Under the pieces are notes generated by a model that saw only the letters and a list, made by a program, of their open reading frames with translations, searched no databases and had not been told where the DNA came from. Shown here in pieces: positions 1 through 11,446 of a stretch of 56,259 bases of DNA. The stretch spans positions 1-56,259 of the forward strand of contig CAMCWU010000002.1 in the NCBI GenBank assembly GCA_945882675.1, written 5' to 3'. Source of the DNA: Klebsiella pneumoniae. GTDB taxonomy: Bacteria; Myxococcota_A; UBA796; GCA-2862545. Within the stretch, counting starts at the first letter, position 1; every line of letters starts with the position of its first letter. The position numbers were made by a program, and so were the translations under genes.

Positions 1-1197
1 CCCGTTGAACAGCCCGGTCCAGGCCACCACGAACCACCACGACGGCCACAGGTCCGGCAGGCCCGCCCAGGCTGCCAGGCAGACGGCCATCCCCGTCATC
101 ATCAGGCCGATCCCGCGCTTCGCTCCGAGCCGATCCGCCAGCAGCCCGCCGGCCAGCGCGCCCACCACGCCCGCCACGGGGTCCACCACGCCGGACAGCC
201 ACGCGATGGCGTCCGCGGAGAGATCGAGCTCCACGCGAAGCATCCGCGTCGACGCCGTCGACACGAGCGCGTACCCGACGGGCGTGGCCGCCGCGACGAG
301 GAGGCCGAGCCACGGCGCACGGAAATCGAACGACGCCCGGAGCTTCGCGAAGCCCGCGGGATCCACGATGCGCCACCCGACCAGCGCCCCCAGCACGGCC
401 ACGAACGGCTGGATCACCGGGATCAACACGCCGATCGGCTGGTCGGCGAGCCGGTCCCCGAGCGTCGAGAGCGCCCCCATCGCGATGCCCACCAGCGCGA
501 ACGGCACGAGGAACCACGCGAGCTTCAGGCTGTCGCGCCCGACCGGCCGATCGTCGGCTTGCACCGGCCGCTCCCGCAGCAGGAGCGGGACGAGCATGAT
601 GGCCCACATGATCCCCGCCATTCCCAGGAAGAGCGTGTTCCACCCGTAGCGTTGGGCGATGACGGTCCCGCCGCCGCCGCCGAACACCACCCCGAGCGAC
701 TTCCCCGCCCACATGAGCGAGTTCGCGGTGCCGCGCTCGGCCGGGAGCAGCAGGTCGACGGCCATCCCGTCCGTCGCGACGTCCTGCAGCGACGCCGCCG
801 TGTTGTGCACGAACAGGAGCGCCGCGACGAGGCCGAGCTGGGTCACCGGGTCGGTGAACATCATGCCCACCAGCGTGATGCCCATCACCAGCTCCGCGAC
901 CGCGATGAACGGCCGCCGACGCCCGATCCGCCAGCGCGGCACCGCGTCGAGGAGCGGCCCCCACAGGATCTTGAACGACCACGGCAGGTACGCGAGCCCG
1001 ATCGCCACCCCCGCCTGGGTGTTGTCGAGCCCGAGGTCGGCGATCAGCACCACGTAGCCGACGCTGATGAAGCCCCACGGCACGCCCTGCGCGAAGTACA
1101 ACAGCGCGAAGCTCGACAACCGGAGGAACCGACTCTCGGACAGGGCGGGCGGGCGCCGACGGGGCGCGGGCGGGGCGGCAGGCGGCGCAGCGTGCAT
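1..1197 (-). CDS. MFS transporter, AmpG/PAT (acetyl-CoA/muropeptide) permease-like; 3' end truncated by window edge
   Basis: Minus strand open from ATG at 1197 to window edge; begins MHAAPPAAPPAPRRRPPALSESRFLRLSSFALLYFAQGVPWGFISVGYVVLIADLGLDNTQAGVAIGLAYLPWSFKILWGPLLD, typical of AmpG-like MFS; multiple hydrophobic helices. Confidence 0.8.
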   Translation of the reverse strand, partial: MHAAPPAAPPAPRRRPPALSESRFLRLSSFALLYFAQGVPWGFISVGYVVLIADLGLDNTQAGVAIGLAYLPWSFKILWGPLLDAVPRWRIGRRRPFIAVAELVMGITLVGMMFTDPVTQLGLVAALLFVHNTAASLQDVATDGMAVDLLLPAERGTANSLMWAGKSLGVVFGGGGGTVIAQRYGWNTLFLGMAGIMWAIMLVPLLLRERPVQADDRPVGRDSLKLAWFLVPFALVGIAMGALSTLGDRLADQPIGVLIPVIQPFVAVLGALVGWRIVDPAGFAKLRASFDFRAPWLGLLVAAATPVGYALVSTASTRMLRVELDLSADAIAWLSGVVDPVAGVVGALAGGLLADRLGAKRGIGLMMTGMAVCLAAWAGLPDLWPSWWFVVAWTGLFNG

Positions 1198-1274
1198 CCG
1201 CCAGCGTAATGGGTTGCGCGGCGCCGGGCGCGTTAGAGCGTGACCTCGGGCGCCAGCCGCCCGCGGAGGTCGAC

Positions 1275-1382
1275 ATGCCCAAGGGTCAGCAGGGAACCGG
1301 CGCCACGAACAAGCCGAAGCTCACGACGAAGGAGAAGAACGAGAAGAAGAAGGCGAAGGCCGAGAAGAACGCCCCCAAGTAG
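1275..1382 (+). CDS. Small Lys-rich basic protein, 35 aa (MPKGQQGTGATNKPKLTTKEKNEKKKAKAEKNAPK)
   Basis: ATG preceded by GGAGGT Shine-Dalgarno at ~1265-1270; TAG stop at 1380-1382; occupies the intergenic gap between two minus-strand genes; below the ORF-track length cutoff. Confidence 0.6.
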   Translation: MPKGQQGTGATNKPKLTTKEKNEKKKAKAEKNAPK

Positions 1383-1388
1383 GCGGCA

Positions 1389-2348
1389 CTACCGGTACCG
1401 GGTGTTCCGCTCGCGCCGCCACTCGGCTGCGCTGCGGTCGCCCGGCTGGCCGGCAGCGGTGCCGAGCCCGGCCACCGGCGCGCCTGTCGCGCTCTCCCAG
1501 GTGTACTGGGCGAACGCCAGGACCACCCCCACGAACCCCACACGCAGCGCCCGCCGCGTGAACTCGCGGGCGTCCGCCTCCGTGCCGCCGTTCGGCTGGC
1601 GGGACCAGATCGCGAGCCAGTGGTCGAGCCACAGGAACGCCGGCGCGCCCGCCAGGCAGATCCGCGGCAGCCAGCCGATCGCGGCCAGGACCATCGAGTC
1701 CGCGAGCGCGATACCCACGCAGATCCGCGCCGCCACCAGCACCGTGCGCGGGCCGTGCGTGGCGACCAGGGTGCGGTAGCCGCGCGACCGATCCTCGTCC
1801 GCCTGAAACGCCTGGGCCGCGAAGTATGTGCCGAGGACGCCGGATGCGAGCCCGACGCACACCGCAGCCGTCCGCGCGTTGAGGTCGACGCCGACCACCG
1901 ACCACCCCGCCAGCGGCGTCAGCCAGCCGTAGCCGACCAGGTTCACGAGCGGGCCGCCGAGCGGGTGCCCCTTCCACGCGGTCCCCGGCAGCGAGTACAG
2001 CACCGCGAGCACCGCGCACACCGCCACCGCCGCGAACGCCGTCGCCCCCGCGGGGAGCGCCAGGATCACCGCCAGCACCAGCGCGCCCAGGCCCCACCGG
2101 CCCACGCCATCGGGGACGGGCACGGCCGTGCCGTACAGGACCTCGCCGGAGTCCTGGTCGAGCGCCGCGTTCCACCACAGCGTGCCGGCGTGCAGGGCGG
2201 TCCACGCCGCCAGCACCCACAGCAGGTCCCGGCCGCCCGTGAAGAACAGCGCGCGGTCCCAGTGCGCCCAGCCGAAGCCGGCCGCCGCCAGGGCGAGCAC
2301 GAACGGGAGGAGCCGCGGCCGCGCGAGCTCCCACAGCGTGCGGATCAT
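1389..2348 (-). CDS. UbiA family prenyltransferase-like membrane protein
   Basis: MIRTLWELARPRLLPFVLALAAAGFGWAHW...WWNAALDQDSGEVLYG...AFQADEDRSRGYRTLVATHG; UbiA-like Asp-rich motifs and many TM helices. Confidence 0.7.
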   Translation of the reverse strand: MIRTLWELARPRLLPFVLALAAAGFGWAHWDRALFFTGGRDLLWVLAAWTALHAGTLWWNAALDQDSGEVLYGTAVPVPDGVGRWGLGALVLAVILALPAGATAFAAVAVCAVLAVLYSLPGTAWKGHPLGGPLVNLVGYGWLTPLAGWSVVGVDLNARTAAVCVGLASGVLGTYFAAQAFQADEDRSRGYRTLVATHGPRTVLVAARICVGIALADSMVLAAIGWLPRICLAGAPAFLWLDHWLAIWSRQPNGGTEADAREFTRRALRVGFVGVVLAFAQYTWESATGAPVAGLGTAAGQPGDRSAAEWRRERNTRYR

Positions 2349-3091
2349 GGCGCCACGCCCTCCACCGCTATCGGCCGGAGTGCCTTGCTGCTCGCGTTGA
2401 ACGCCGCGATCTCCTCCGGCGTGATCGGCGTATCGCTGCTCTGGACGACGCCGCGCAGGAACGACTCCACGGCCGCCCGGACCTCCAGGCCCCACGGCGA
2501 CTCGGTGCGCGTCTCCCAGAACGCGAGCAGCGCCTGCTTGCGCTCGGCGGTCGTGGCGAGCACGGGTCCTTCGCCGTCGATCGGCGTGCCGTCCTCCCAC
2601 AGCGCCGCGAGCTGGTCCGGCAGCGCGGCGATACGCTCCGACGTGTGCAGATCCGCCACGCGCTCGGCCCAGATGTGCACCTCGTCCGCCGCGGCCTGCG
2701 TCGCGCGCGTCTCCTGCGCCATGAACTTGCGGTGGCCCACGGTCTGACCGCTGGTGCGGATGCACAGCCACGGGTAGAGCACGCACCCGATGCCCGACGC
2801 GACGGAGCCCTCCTCCCCCCACGGCATCTTCGGCGAGCGCACCTGCACCGGCTGGCGCTTCGTGATCATGTAGCCGTCGTCGTAGATCACGACCTCGCCC
2901 TTCCAGGCCTGTGGGGCCCGGTAGATCACGTGGTCGCCCTTGTCGATCTCGTCGGTGAAGCCGGCTTCCCGCAGGGCCGCCACGACCTCTGCCCGGGCCT
3001 GCTGCACGAGGATCTCGCCGTAGACCACGACCTCCCTCGCCGCGGGTTCCTGGGCGTTCGCCATGGAGATCCACAGCGCCGTCAGCACCAC
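2345..3091 (-). CDS. Hypothetical secreted protein (signal peptide VVLTALWISMANAQ)
   Basis: GTG start with short signal peptide then EPAAREVVVYGEILVQQARAEVVAALREAGF...; overlaps the UbiA-like gene start by 4 nt. Confidence 0.6.
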   Translation of the reverse strand: MVLTALWISMANAQEPAAREVVVYGEILVQQARAEVVAALREAGFTDEIDKGDHVIYRAPQAWKGEVVIYDDGYMITKRQPVQVRSPKMPWGEEGSVASGIGCVLYPWLCIRTSGQTVGHRKFMAQETRATQAAADEVHIWAERVADLHTSERIAALPDQLAALWEDGTPIDGEGPVLATTAERKQALLAFWETRTESPWGLEVRAAVESFLRGVVQSSDTPITPEEIAAFNASSKALRPIAVEGVAP

Positions 3092-3420
3092 GGCTCCCGG
3101 TCGATCGGGACCGGTCCGAGCGCGTCTCGCGCCTCCCGCGCGGCGGAGAGGTCCGCATACACCCGCGTGTCCTGGCGGGGGTGGCCGGCGAGCAGGGTCG
3201 GGCTGGTCGAGAGCACGATCTGAACGTAGCCGGTGCCCCGGTCGCGGCACAGCGTCCAGCACGGCGCGAACGCATGCGGACCCGGATCGCGCGACCACGC
3301 GTCCCGCGTCCAGCCGGGCTCGAGCCGCAGCGATCCCTCGCGATCGAAGAGGAAGATCGCCGGCGGCCCGCCATCCGCCAGCAGCCGGTCGAACTCCGAC
3401 GAGAACACCAGCTGCGCCAT
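3082..3420 (-). CDS. Hypothetical protein, 112 aa
   Basis: ATG at 3420 (MAQLVFSSEFDRLLADGGPPAIFLFDREGSLRLEPGW...), between asnS and the downstream secreted protein, same strand, overlapping starts/stops. Confidence 0.55.
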   Translation of the reverse strand: MAQLVFSSEFDRLLADGGPPAIFLFDREGSLRLEPGWTRDAWSRDPGPHAFAPCWTLCRDRGTGYVQIVLSTSPTLLAGHPRQDTRVYADLSAAREARDALGPVPIDREPWC

Positions 3421-3425
3421 GGGAC

Positions 3426-4784
3426 CTAGAACTCCGCGTTGCCGGGGGTCCGCGGGAACGGGATCGCGTCGCGGATGTTCGCGATGCCGGTGAGCCACAT
3501 GAGCATCCGCTCGAACCCGAGGCCGAAGCCACCATGTTGCGTGCTGCCCCACCGCCGCAGGTCCAGGTACCAGTCCAGGTGCGCCGGGTTCATGTGCAGC
3601 GACTCCATGCGCTTCACCAGCACATCCAGCCGCTCCTCCCGCTGCGATCCGCCGATCATCTCGCCGATCCGCGGCACCAGCAGGTCCGTCGCCGCGACCG
3701 TCCGGCCGTCGTCCGACAGGCGCATATAGAACGCCTTCTGCGCGGTCGGGTAGTCGGTGACGAATACGGGGCCCTGGAAGTGCTCTTCCGCGAGGTACCG
3801 CTCGTGCTCCGCCTGCAGCGACGACCCCCAGCCGATCGGGTACTCGAACTTGCGGCCCGACCGCGCCAGGATGTCCTGCGCCTCCGTGTACGTGACCCGC
3901 GCGAACGGCTTGTCGATCGCCGCGTTCACCGCCGCGATCACGCCCGGCGACACGTGCTTGTCGAAGAACGCGAAGTCATCCGGGCACTGGGCCAGCGTCT
4001 CGCGCGCGACCGTGCGCACGAAGTCCTCTGCGAGTGCGATCACGTCATCCAGGTTCGCGAACGCCATCTCCGGCTCGATCATCCAGAACTCGGCGACATG
4101 CCGCGGCGTGTTGCTGTTCTCCGCGCGAAAGGTAGGTCCGAATGTGTAGACGTCCGTGTGCGACTGCGCGAAGCACTCGGCCTCGAGCTGGCCCGAGACC
4201 GTCAGGTACGTCTTCTTGCCGAAGAACGCGTCCGGCCCTTCCGGCGTCGACACCGAGAAGCACTCCCCCGCACCTTCGGCGTCGATCCCGGTGATCACGG
4301 GCGTGTGCACCCAGATGAACCCGCGCTCCTGGAAGAACCGGTGGATCTGCCACGACAGCGCATTGCGGACGCGAAAGGTCGACTGGAACGTGTTGGTCCG
4401 CGGGCGCAGGTGCGCGATGGTGCGCAGGTGCTCCATCGACGTTCCCTTCTTCTGAAGCGGATACTCCGTCGGATCCGCTTCGCCGACCACGTCGATCTTG
4501 TCCGCGCGGAGCTCGACCGCCTGCTCCTTGCCCGGGCTCTGCACCCACTCGCCCTCGACCCGGATCGCGGCGCCGATCCCGAGCCGCCGCTGCAGATCGG
4601 GGTCCGTGTCAGCCGCCAGCACCACCTGCAGCGTCTTCGGCGTGGACCCGTCGAAGATGTGGACGAAGCTCACGTTCTTGCTGAACCGGCTCGTCTTGAT
4701 CCACCCGTTGACGATCCCCCGCTCGCCGACCACGGCGGTCTCGAGGGCGGTGCGGATGGGCGTTCTGCGGGCGATACCGTGCAT
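3426..4784 (-). CDS. asnS: Asparagine--tRNA ligase
   Basis: 452 aa; N-terminal OB fold (VNGWIKTSRFSKNVSFVHIFDGSTPKTLQVVL) and class II motifs (FQERGFIWVHTPVITGIDAEGAGECFSV; GFGLGFERMLMWLTG). Confidence 0.97.
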   Translation of the reverse strand: MHGIARRTPIRTALETAVVGERGIVNGWIKTSRFSKNVSFVHIFDGSTPKTLQVVLAADTDPDLQRRLGIGAAIRVEGEWVQSPGKEQAVELRADKIDVVGEADPTEYPLQKKGTSMEHLRTIAHLRPRTNTFQSTFRVRNALSWQIHRFFQERGFIWVHTPVITGIDAEGAGECFSVSTPEGPDAFFGKKTYLTVSGQLEAECFAQSHTDVYTFGPTFRAENSNTPRHVAEFWMIEPEMAFANLDDVIALAEDFVRTVARETLAQCPDDFAFFDKHVSPGVIAAVNAAIDKPFARVTYTEAQDILARSGRKFEYPIGWGSSLQAEHERYLAEEHFQGPVFVTDYPTAQKAFYMRLSDDGRTVAATDLLVPRIGEMIGGSQREERLDVLVKRMESLHMNPAHLDWYLDLRRWGSTQHGGFGLGFERMLMWLTGIANIRDAIPFPRTPGNAEF

Positions 4785-4821
4785 GGCGACTCCGGGGCAC
4801 GCCCTCCTAACATGGCACCCG

Positions 4822-5472
4822 CTAGAAGTAGTACTTCTCGATGTCCACGCAGCGGGTCGCCGAGAACGAGACCTCGACCTCCCCTTCGCTGTCGCCCTGC
4901 CAGTCCACGACGTCCGTCTGGAAGCGGCCGCTGATGCGCTCGTCCTCCGAGAAGCCGGTGACCTGCACGTCGCCGCCGTCGGAGAGGTACGACTCGTAGT
5001 ACTCGTCGTAGTCGTCGATCCTCACGTCGCCGTCCCAGAAGTCGTCGTCCAGCGGCTGCAGGAAGTGCGTGAAGCTGCCGTTCGCCTCTCCGTCTTCGCG
5101 CAGGCCCTCGTCCCAGTCCGCGCCTTCCAGCTCCTCGTCCGGGTCGCCCATGTCATCGAGCCGCAGGTAGATGTCGACCTGCCAGAAGTCCTCCGGCAGA
5201 TTATCCGCCCACCACGCCACGATATCGTCGGAGTCGTCCCCGTCCTCCAGGTCCTCGTACAGCTCCTCGAGCTCGACGTACCGCTGGCACAGGTCCCCGC
5301 CCGCCCCGCCGGCTACGATGTGAACGAGGTCGTCCCCGTCGTCGTAGAACCCGCTCTCCTGCACGAAGAACGCGTCGTCGAGGCCCACGGTCTCGCCGTC
5401 GATCTCGCCCTGGACGCTCGTCCCTCCGCACGCCGCCAGCAGCACCGCCGCCAGGATCGAGAACCGGCTCAT
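4822..5472 (-). CDS. Hypothetical acidic lipoprotein, 216 aa
   Basis: Lipobox signal MSRFSILAAVLLAACGG; strongly Asp/Glu-rich mature region; TATACT-like -10 upstream on minus strand. Confidence 0.65.
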   Translation of the reverse strand: MSRFSILAAVLLAACGGTSVQGEIDGETVGLDDAFFVQESGFYDDGDDLVHIVAGGAGGDLCQRYVELEELYEDLEDGDDSDDIVAWWADNLPEDFWQVDIYLRLDDMGDPDEELEGADWDEGLREDGEANGSFTHFLQPLDDDFWDGDVRIDDYDEYYESYLSDGGDVQVTGFSEDERISGRFQTDVVDWQGDSEGEVEVSFSATRCVDIEKYYF

Positions 5473-5541
5473 CGCCCCTCCATGCTCGCCAGTATAGCGG
5501 ACTCCCGGGCCAGGGTCACCCGGTCCCCTGCTTCGGTTGTG

Positions 5542-5588
5542 GGGGGATCCGCGTGGGTCGGACCGCTCAGGGGCGCCGGTCCGCGCGC
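5542..5588 (+). repeat. 47-bp direct repeat, left copy flanking PIN/Phd module
   Basis: GGGGGATCCGCGTGGGTCGGACCGCTCAGGGGCGCCGGTCCGCGCGC; 39/47 identical by eye to 6297-6343, with the last 19 bp identical. Confidence 0.75.
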
Positions 5589-5598
5589 ACGGGAAGGG

Positions 5599-6024
5599 TC
5601 ACACGGGCAGTGCGAGCTCGGCGGCGGCATCCACCAGCGCGCGATCGAGCGACACGAACCGCGTGAGCGGGTCGCGCGCATGGAACCACACCGCCGTCTG
5701 GAGGTGGACGAGGTCCAGGCTCCGCGGTGTCGTGACCACTGGCAGAACCCGGCTCGTTGCCAGGTCGAGCGTCAGGTCGCGGAGCTGGAACCGATCGATG
5801 TCGGCGTCCAGCAGGTCGATGATCCGCCGCATCTGTGCAGCGGTCAACCTGCCCGTACGCGCGTACTGCACGGCGTTCCGGTGGGCCTCCACCAGCAGGA
5901 GCGTGCTCGACAGCCACAGCCCGCGATCCAGCTCGTCGCGGAGCGCCGCGCCCAGCGGCTCGTCCAGGACCATCGCCAGCCACGCGGATGTGTCGAGGTA
6001 GTACCGGGGCAGCTCACCGGTCAT
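5599..6024 (-). CDS. PIN domain (VapC-like) toxin
   Basis: MTGELPRYYLDTSAWLAMVLDEP...LVEAHRN...DLVHLQTAVWFHARDPLTRFVSLDRALVDAAAELALPV: PIN-fold acidic residues. Confidence 0.85.
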   Translation of the reverse strand: MTGELPRYYLDTSAWLAMVLDEPLGAALRDELDRGLWLSSTLLLVEAHRNAVQYARTGRLTAAQMRRIIDLLDADIDRFQLRDLTLDLATSRVLPVVTTPRSLDLVHLQTAVWFHARDPLTRFVSLDRALVDAAAELALPV

Positions 6025-6259
6025 CGCTGCGATCTTCCGCCAGCACGGCTGCGAACGCGCCAGGCGGGAGCCGGAACCCGACGGTCTCGATCCTCCCCGT
6101 GCCACACCTGGATCCGACGTTCAACCCCGACTCGCCCAGGGGACGGAGCTCCGCCACCGGTCGGTTGCGCCGGGTGACGACGATGCGCTCGCCCTGCTCC
6201 ACACGCCCGAGGTACTCGGCGAGGTGCTGCTTCAGATCCTGGACCGGTACGGTTGTCAT
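6014..6259 (-). CDS. Phd/YefM-type antitoxin
   Basis: MTTVPVQDLKQHLAEYLGRVEQGERIVVTRRNRPVAELRPLG; overlaps the PIN toxin by 11 nt. Confidence 0.87.
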   Translation of the reverse strand: MTTVPVQDLKQHLAEYLGRVEQGERIVVTRRNRPVAELRPLGESGLNVGSRCGTGRIETVGFRLPPGAFAAVLAEDRSDDR

Positions 6260-6275
6260 GCCCGAAGCATATCAC

Positions 6276-6289
6276 GAACCGTACGGTTC
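6276..6289. promoter_or_regulatory. Putative TA operator: 14-bp perfect palindrome GAACCGTACGGTTC
   Basis: Lies 17-30 bp upstream of the antitoxin ATG; the GTACGGTT half recurs at 6247-6254 inside the first antitoxin codons; adjacent GATATGCT -10-like box on minus strand. Confidence 0.55.
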
Positions 6290-6296
6290 CGCAGGT

Positions 6297-6343
6297 GGGG
6301 GATCCGCAGGGGTCGTCGGGTTCTGGGGCGCCGGTCCGCGCGC
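6297..6343 (+). repeat. 47-bp direct repeat, right copy flanking PIN/Phd module
   Basis: GGGGGATCCGCAGGGGTCGTCGGGTTCTGGGGCGCCGGTCCGCGCGC, matches 5542-5588. Confidence 0.75.
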
Positions 6344-6360
6344 CCGCGACGTCGCTCCCG

Positions 6361-6510
6361 GGTGCGATCCCCCGAGGATACTCGAGTATCCGGCCCTCAC
6401 CGCACCCTGGGGGTGCGAACCCCCAGGGATACCCGAGTATCCGGCCCTCACCGCACCCTGGGGGTGCGAACTCCGCGGGATACTCGAGTATCCGGCCCTC
6501 ACCGCACCGG
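6361..6510. repeat. Three tandem ~51-bp repeats, each containing a palindrome GGATACTCGAGTATCC
   Basis: Units start at 6361, 6412 and 6463; palindromes at 6376-6391, 6427-6442 (one substitution) and 6478-6493; second hairpin CGCACCC-TGG-GGGTGCG at 6401-6417 and 6452-6468. Confidence 0.93.
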
Positions 6511-6512
6511 AG

Positions 6513-7529
6513 TCAGGGGTTTAGCTTCGGGACCTGCATGCTCGGCATGTAGTCCGCGAGCCCCCAGCAGTCCGCCTGGCCGGCGAGCGTCACGCCGCAC
6601 CCTTCGTACTCGCCGAGGCCGATCATCGCCATCGGCTCGGGGAACGGGTCGGGCCAGAGGTCGAACCCGGCGTCGAGGCCGGCGCCCCACCAGCACTTCG
6701 CGACACCAGCGGCGTCGATTACGCAGGTGGCGCCGTCGAACGCCTCGATCTGGGCCCAAACACCGGGCGGTGGATCCGGGAAGGGGTCGGGCTCCGGGTC
6801 GAAGAGCGTGTCGGTCCCCCAGCAATACGCCGTGCCGGCAGCGTCCAGCCCGCACGAGTGCCGGCGGCCCACGGCGATCTGCGTCAGCGCGACCCCCGCG
6901 GGCGGGAGATCGTCCCCCCACTGGGTGCCGTACCCCCAACAGTGAAGCGTTCCGTCCTCCAGGACGCCGCACGCGTTCGACGAGTCAATCTGGTAGTCGA
7001 CGACCGGCTCCGCAGGCGCCCGCGCCGTGGCGAAGGCGTCGTCACCCCAACAGGTGAGCATGCCGGCCGCGTCCCGGGCGCACGCGGCAGCATGGCCGAC
7101 GTTCACGGACTCGAAGGTTTCGGACGGCGTCTCTGGGACGATGTCCTTGCCGGAGCTGTCCGGAAAGTCGCAACCCCAGCACGCGACCGTCCCGTCGGAG
7201 CGCAACCCGCAAGCCTCAAAGATGCCCACCGAGATCTGGGTGAACGTTTCGGTCGGCGGTGGTTCCGCCTTCGCGCACTCCGCCACGCCCCAGCAGCGAA
7301 CGGTCCCGTCGCTCACCAGTCCGCAGGCAAACTGCGCACCGATGTCGGCGGAGACCCACGTCAAGTCAACGTCGTCGCCGGTGTCCTCGGGGCCGGCACT
7401 GTTGCCGGTCTCCGCGACCGGCGGGTCCGTGTCCACCAGGGTGGTCTGGTCGGCCTCCACAGGTGCCACGTCGCCGGTGTCGAACGGAGTCTTGGGGGCG
7501 CAGGCCATGAGCAAGATGGCCAGCCACAT
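6513..7529 (-). CDS. RCC1-repeat Cys-rich lipoprotein
   Basis: Signal MWLAILLMACAPK, DTGD-type linker, then about seven repeats of the type CGLVSDGTVRCWG / CGLRSDGTVACWG / CGVLEDGTLHCWG. Confidence 0.85.
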   Translation of the reverse strand: MWLAILLMACAPKTPFDTGDVAPVEADQTTLVDTDPPVAETGNSAGPEDTGDDVDLTWVSADIGAQFACGLVSDGTVRCWGVAECAKAEPPPTETFTQISVGIFEACGLRSDGTVACWGCDFPDSSGKDIVPETPSETFESVNVGHAAACARDAAGMLTCWGDDAFATARAPAEPVVDYQIDSSNACGVLEDGTLHCWGYGTQWGDDLPPAGVALTQIAVGRRHSCGLDAAGTAYCWGTDTLFDPEPDPFPDPPPGVWAQIEAFDGATCVIDAAGVAKCWWGAGLDAGFDLWPDPFPEPMAMIGLGEYEGCGVTLAGQADCWGLADYMPSMQVPKLNP

Positions 7530-7603
7530 GACGGACGCTCCGCGCGATGACCCCACACTACATCGCACGCTCTTCGGGTGTCCACCACCGCCGCGGGGCG
7601 CGG

Positions 7604-10537
<2,934 letters not shown>

Positions 10538-10627
10538 GCTCCCCCGGCCTCGCGCGATGGAATATGACCTCCCCCGCGCGGGGTCAACTGCCGCGTTAGG
10601 ACGCTGCAGGGGCGAGGGACGACGGGG

Positions 10628-11446
10628 ATGGGCATCCGCCGCGAACATGCGAGGGCGCCGCAGCCGCGCGAGCTGCCGGTGGCCGGGTGGACGCGGACGC
10701 TGTGGCTCGGCCTCGGGGGCGCGGGCGCGCTGCTCGTGACCTGCGCGCTCGCGGCGACGCTCTGGCTCCAGCCGCGGGCCCGCCGGGAGCCGATCGAGCC
10801 GCTCCCGGCTTCAGAAGCGGAGGCGGAGGCAGAGGCGGAGGTCGGCGTGGAGCTCCCCGCGGACGCGCCCGTCGAGCCCATCGAAGTGGACGGGACGACC
10901 GTGCGGCTCGGCGAGTTCTCCATGGACATCGCGAGCGCGGCGCGGCGGCTCGTGGCGGCGCGGCGGCCCCCGGGCGGGTTCCGGAACGATTGCAGCGGCT
11001 TCGTCTCGGCGATCCTCACGTCCTCCGGGATCCCGATGGACGGGAACACCGCGCAGCTCTACGACGTCGCCAACCGGGAGGGCCTGCTCCACCACGACCC
11101 GATCCCGACCATCGGAGACCTGGCGTTCTTCGACAACACCCACGACCGCAACGAGAACGGCGCATGGGACGACGCGCGGACCCACATCGCGGTGGTCGTG
11201 GACGTGGAGCCGGACGGCACGATCCTGCTCGCGCACCATGGGTCCGAGCGCGCATTGGTGCGGATGAACCTGCTGCCCGAGCATATCCAGCAGCACGAGG
11301 GCGACGACGGCCGGCTCTACAACAGCTACCTGCGCCGCAAGTCCCTGTCGGACGGAAAGTGGGAGATCAACCTGACGGGGGAGCTGTGGGCGGCGTTCGC
11401 GCACCCGGCGCCCGACGTGGACTGGGAGGTCCGGGCGCGACGCTAG
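10628..11446 (+). CDS. Membrane-anchored CHAP/NlpC-P60-like peptidase
   Basis: N-terminal TM helix, A/E-repeat linker, then FRNDCSGFVSAILTSSGIPMDG...TIGDLAFFDNTHDRNENGAWDDARTHIAVVVDV (Cys/His pair of papain-like amidases). Confidence 0.75.
   Translation: MGIRREHARAPQPRELPVAGWTRTLWLGLGGAGALLVTCALAATLWLQPRARREPIEPLPASEAEAEAEAEVGVELPADAPVEPIEVDGTTVRLGEFSMDIASAARRLVAARRPPGGFRNDCSGFVSAILTSSGIPMDGNTAQLYDVANREGLLHHDPIPTIGDLAFFDNTHDRNENGAWDDARTHIAVVVDVEPDGTILLAHHGSERALVRMNLLPEHIQQHEGDDGRLYNSYLRRKSLSDGKWEINLTGELWAAFAHPAPDVDWEVRARR

Noticed and set aside
6361-6510. Possible CRISPR array
   Set aside because: Repeats are contiguous, 51-bp period with no unique spacers and no cas genes nearby.
6224-7057. 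ORFs with repeated DTRVSGPHRTLGVRTPR or GYSSIRPSPHPGGAN peptides
   Set aside because: These are translations of the 51-bp DNA tandem array and of antisense sequence, not supported as proteins.
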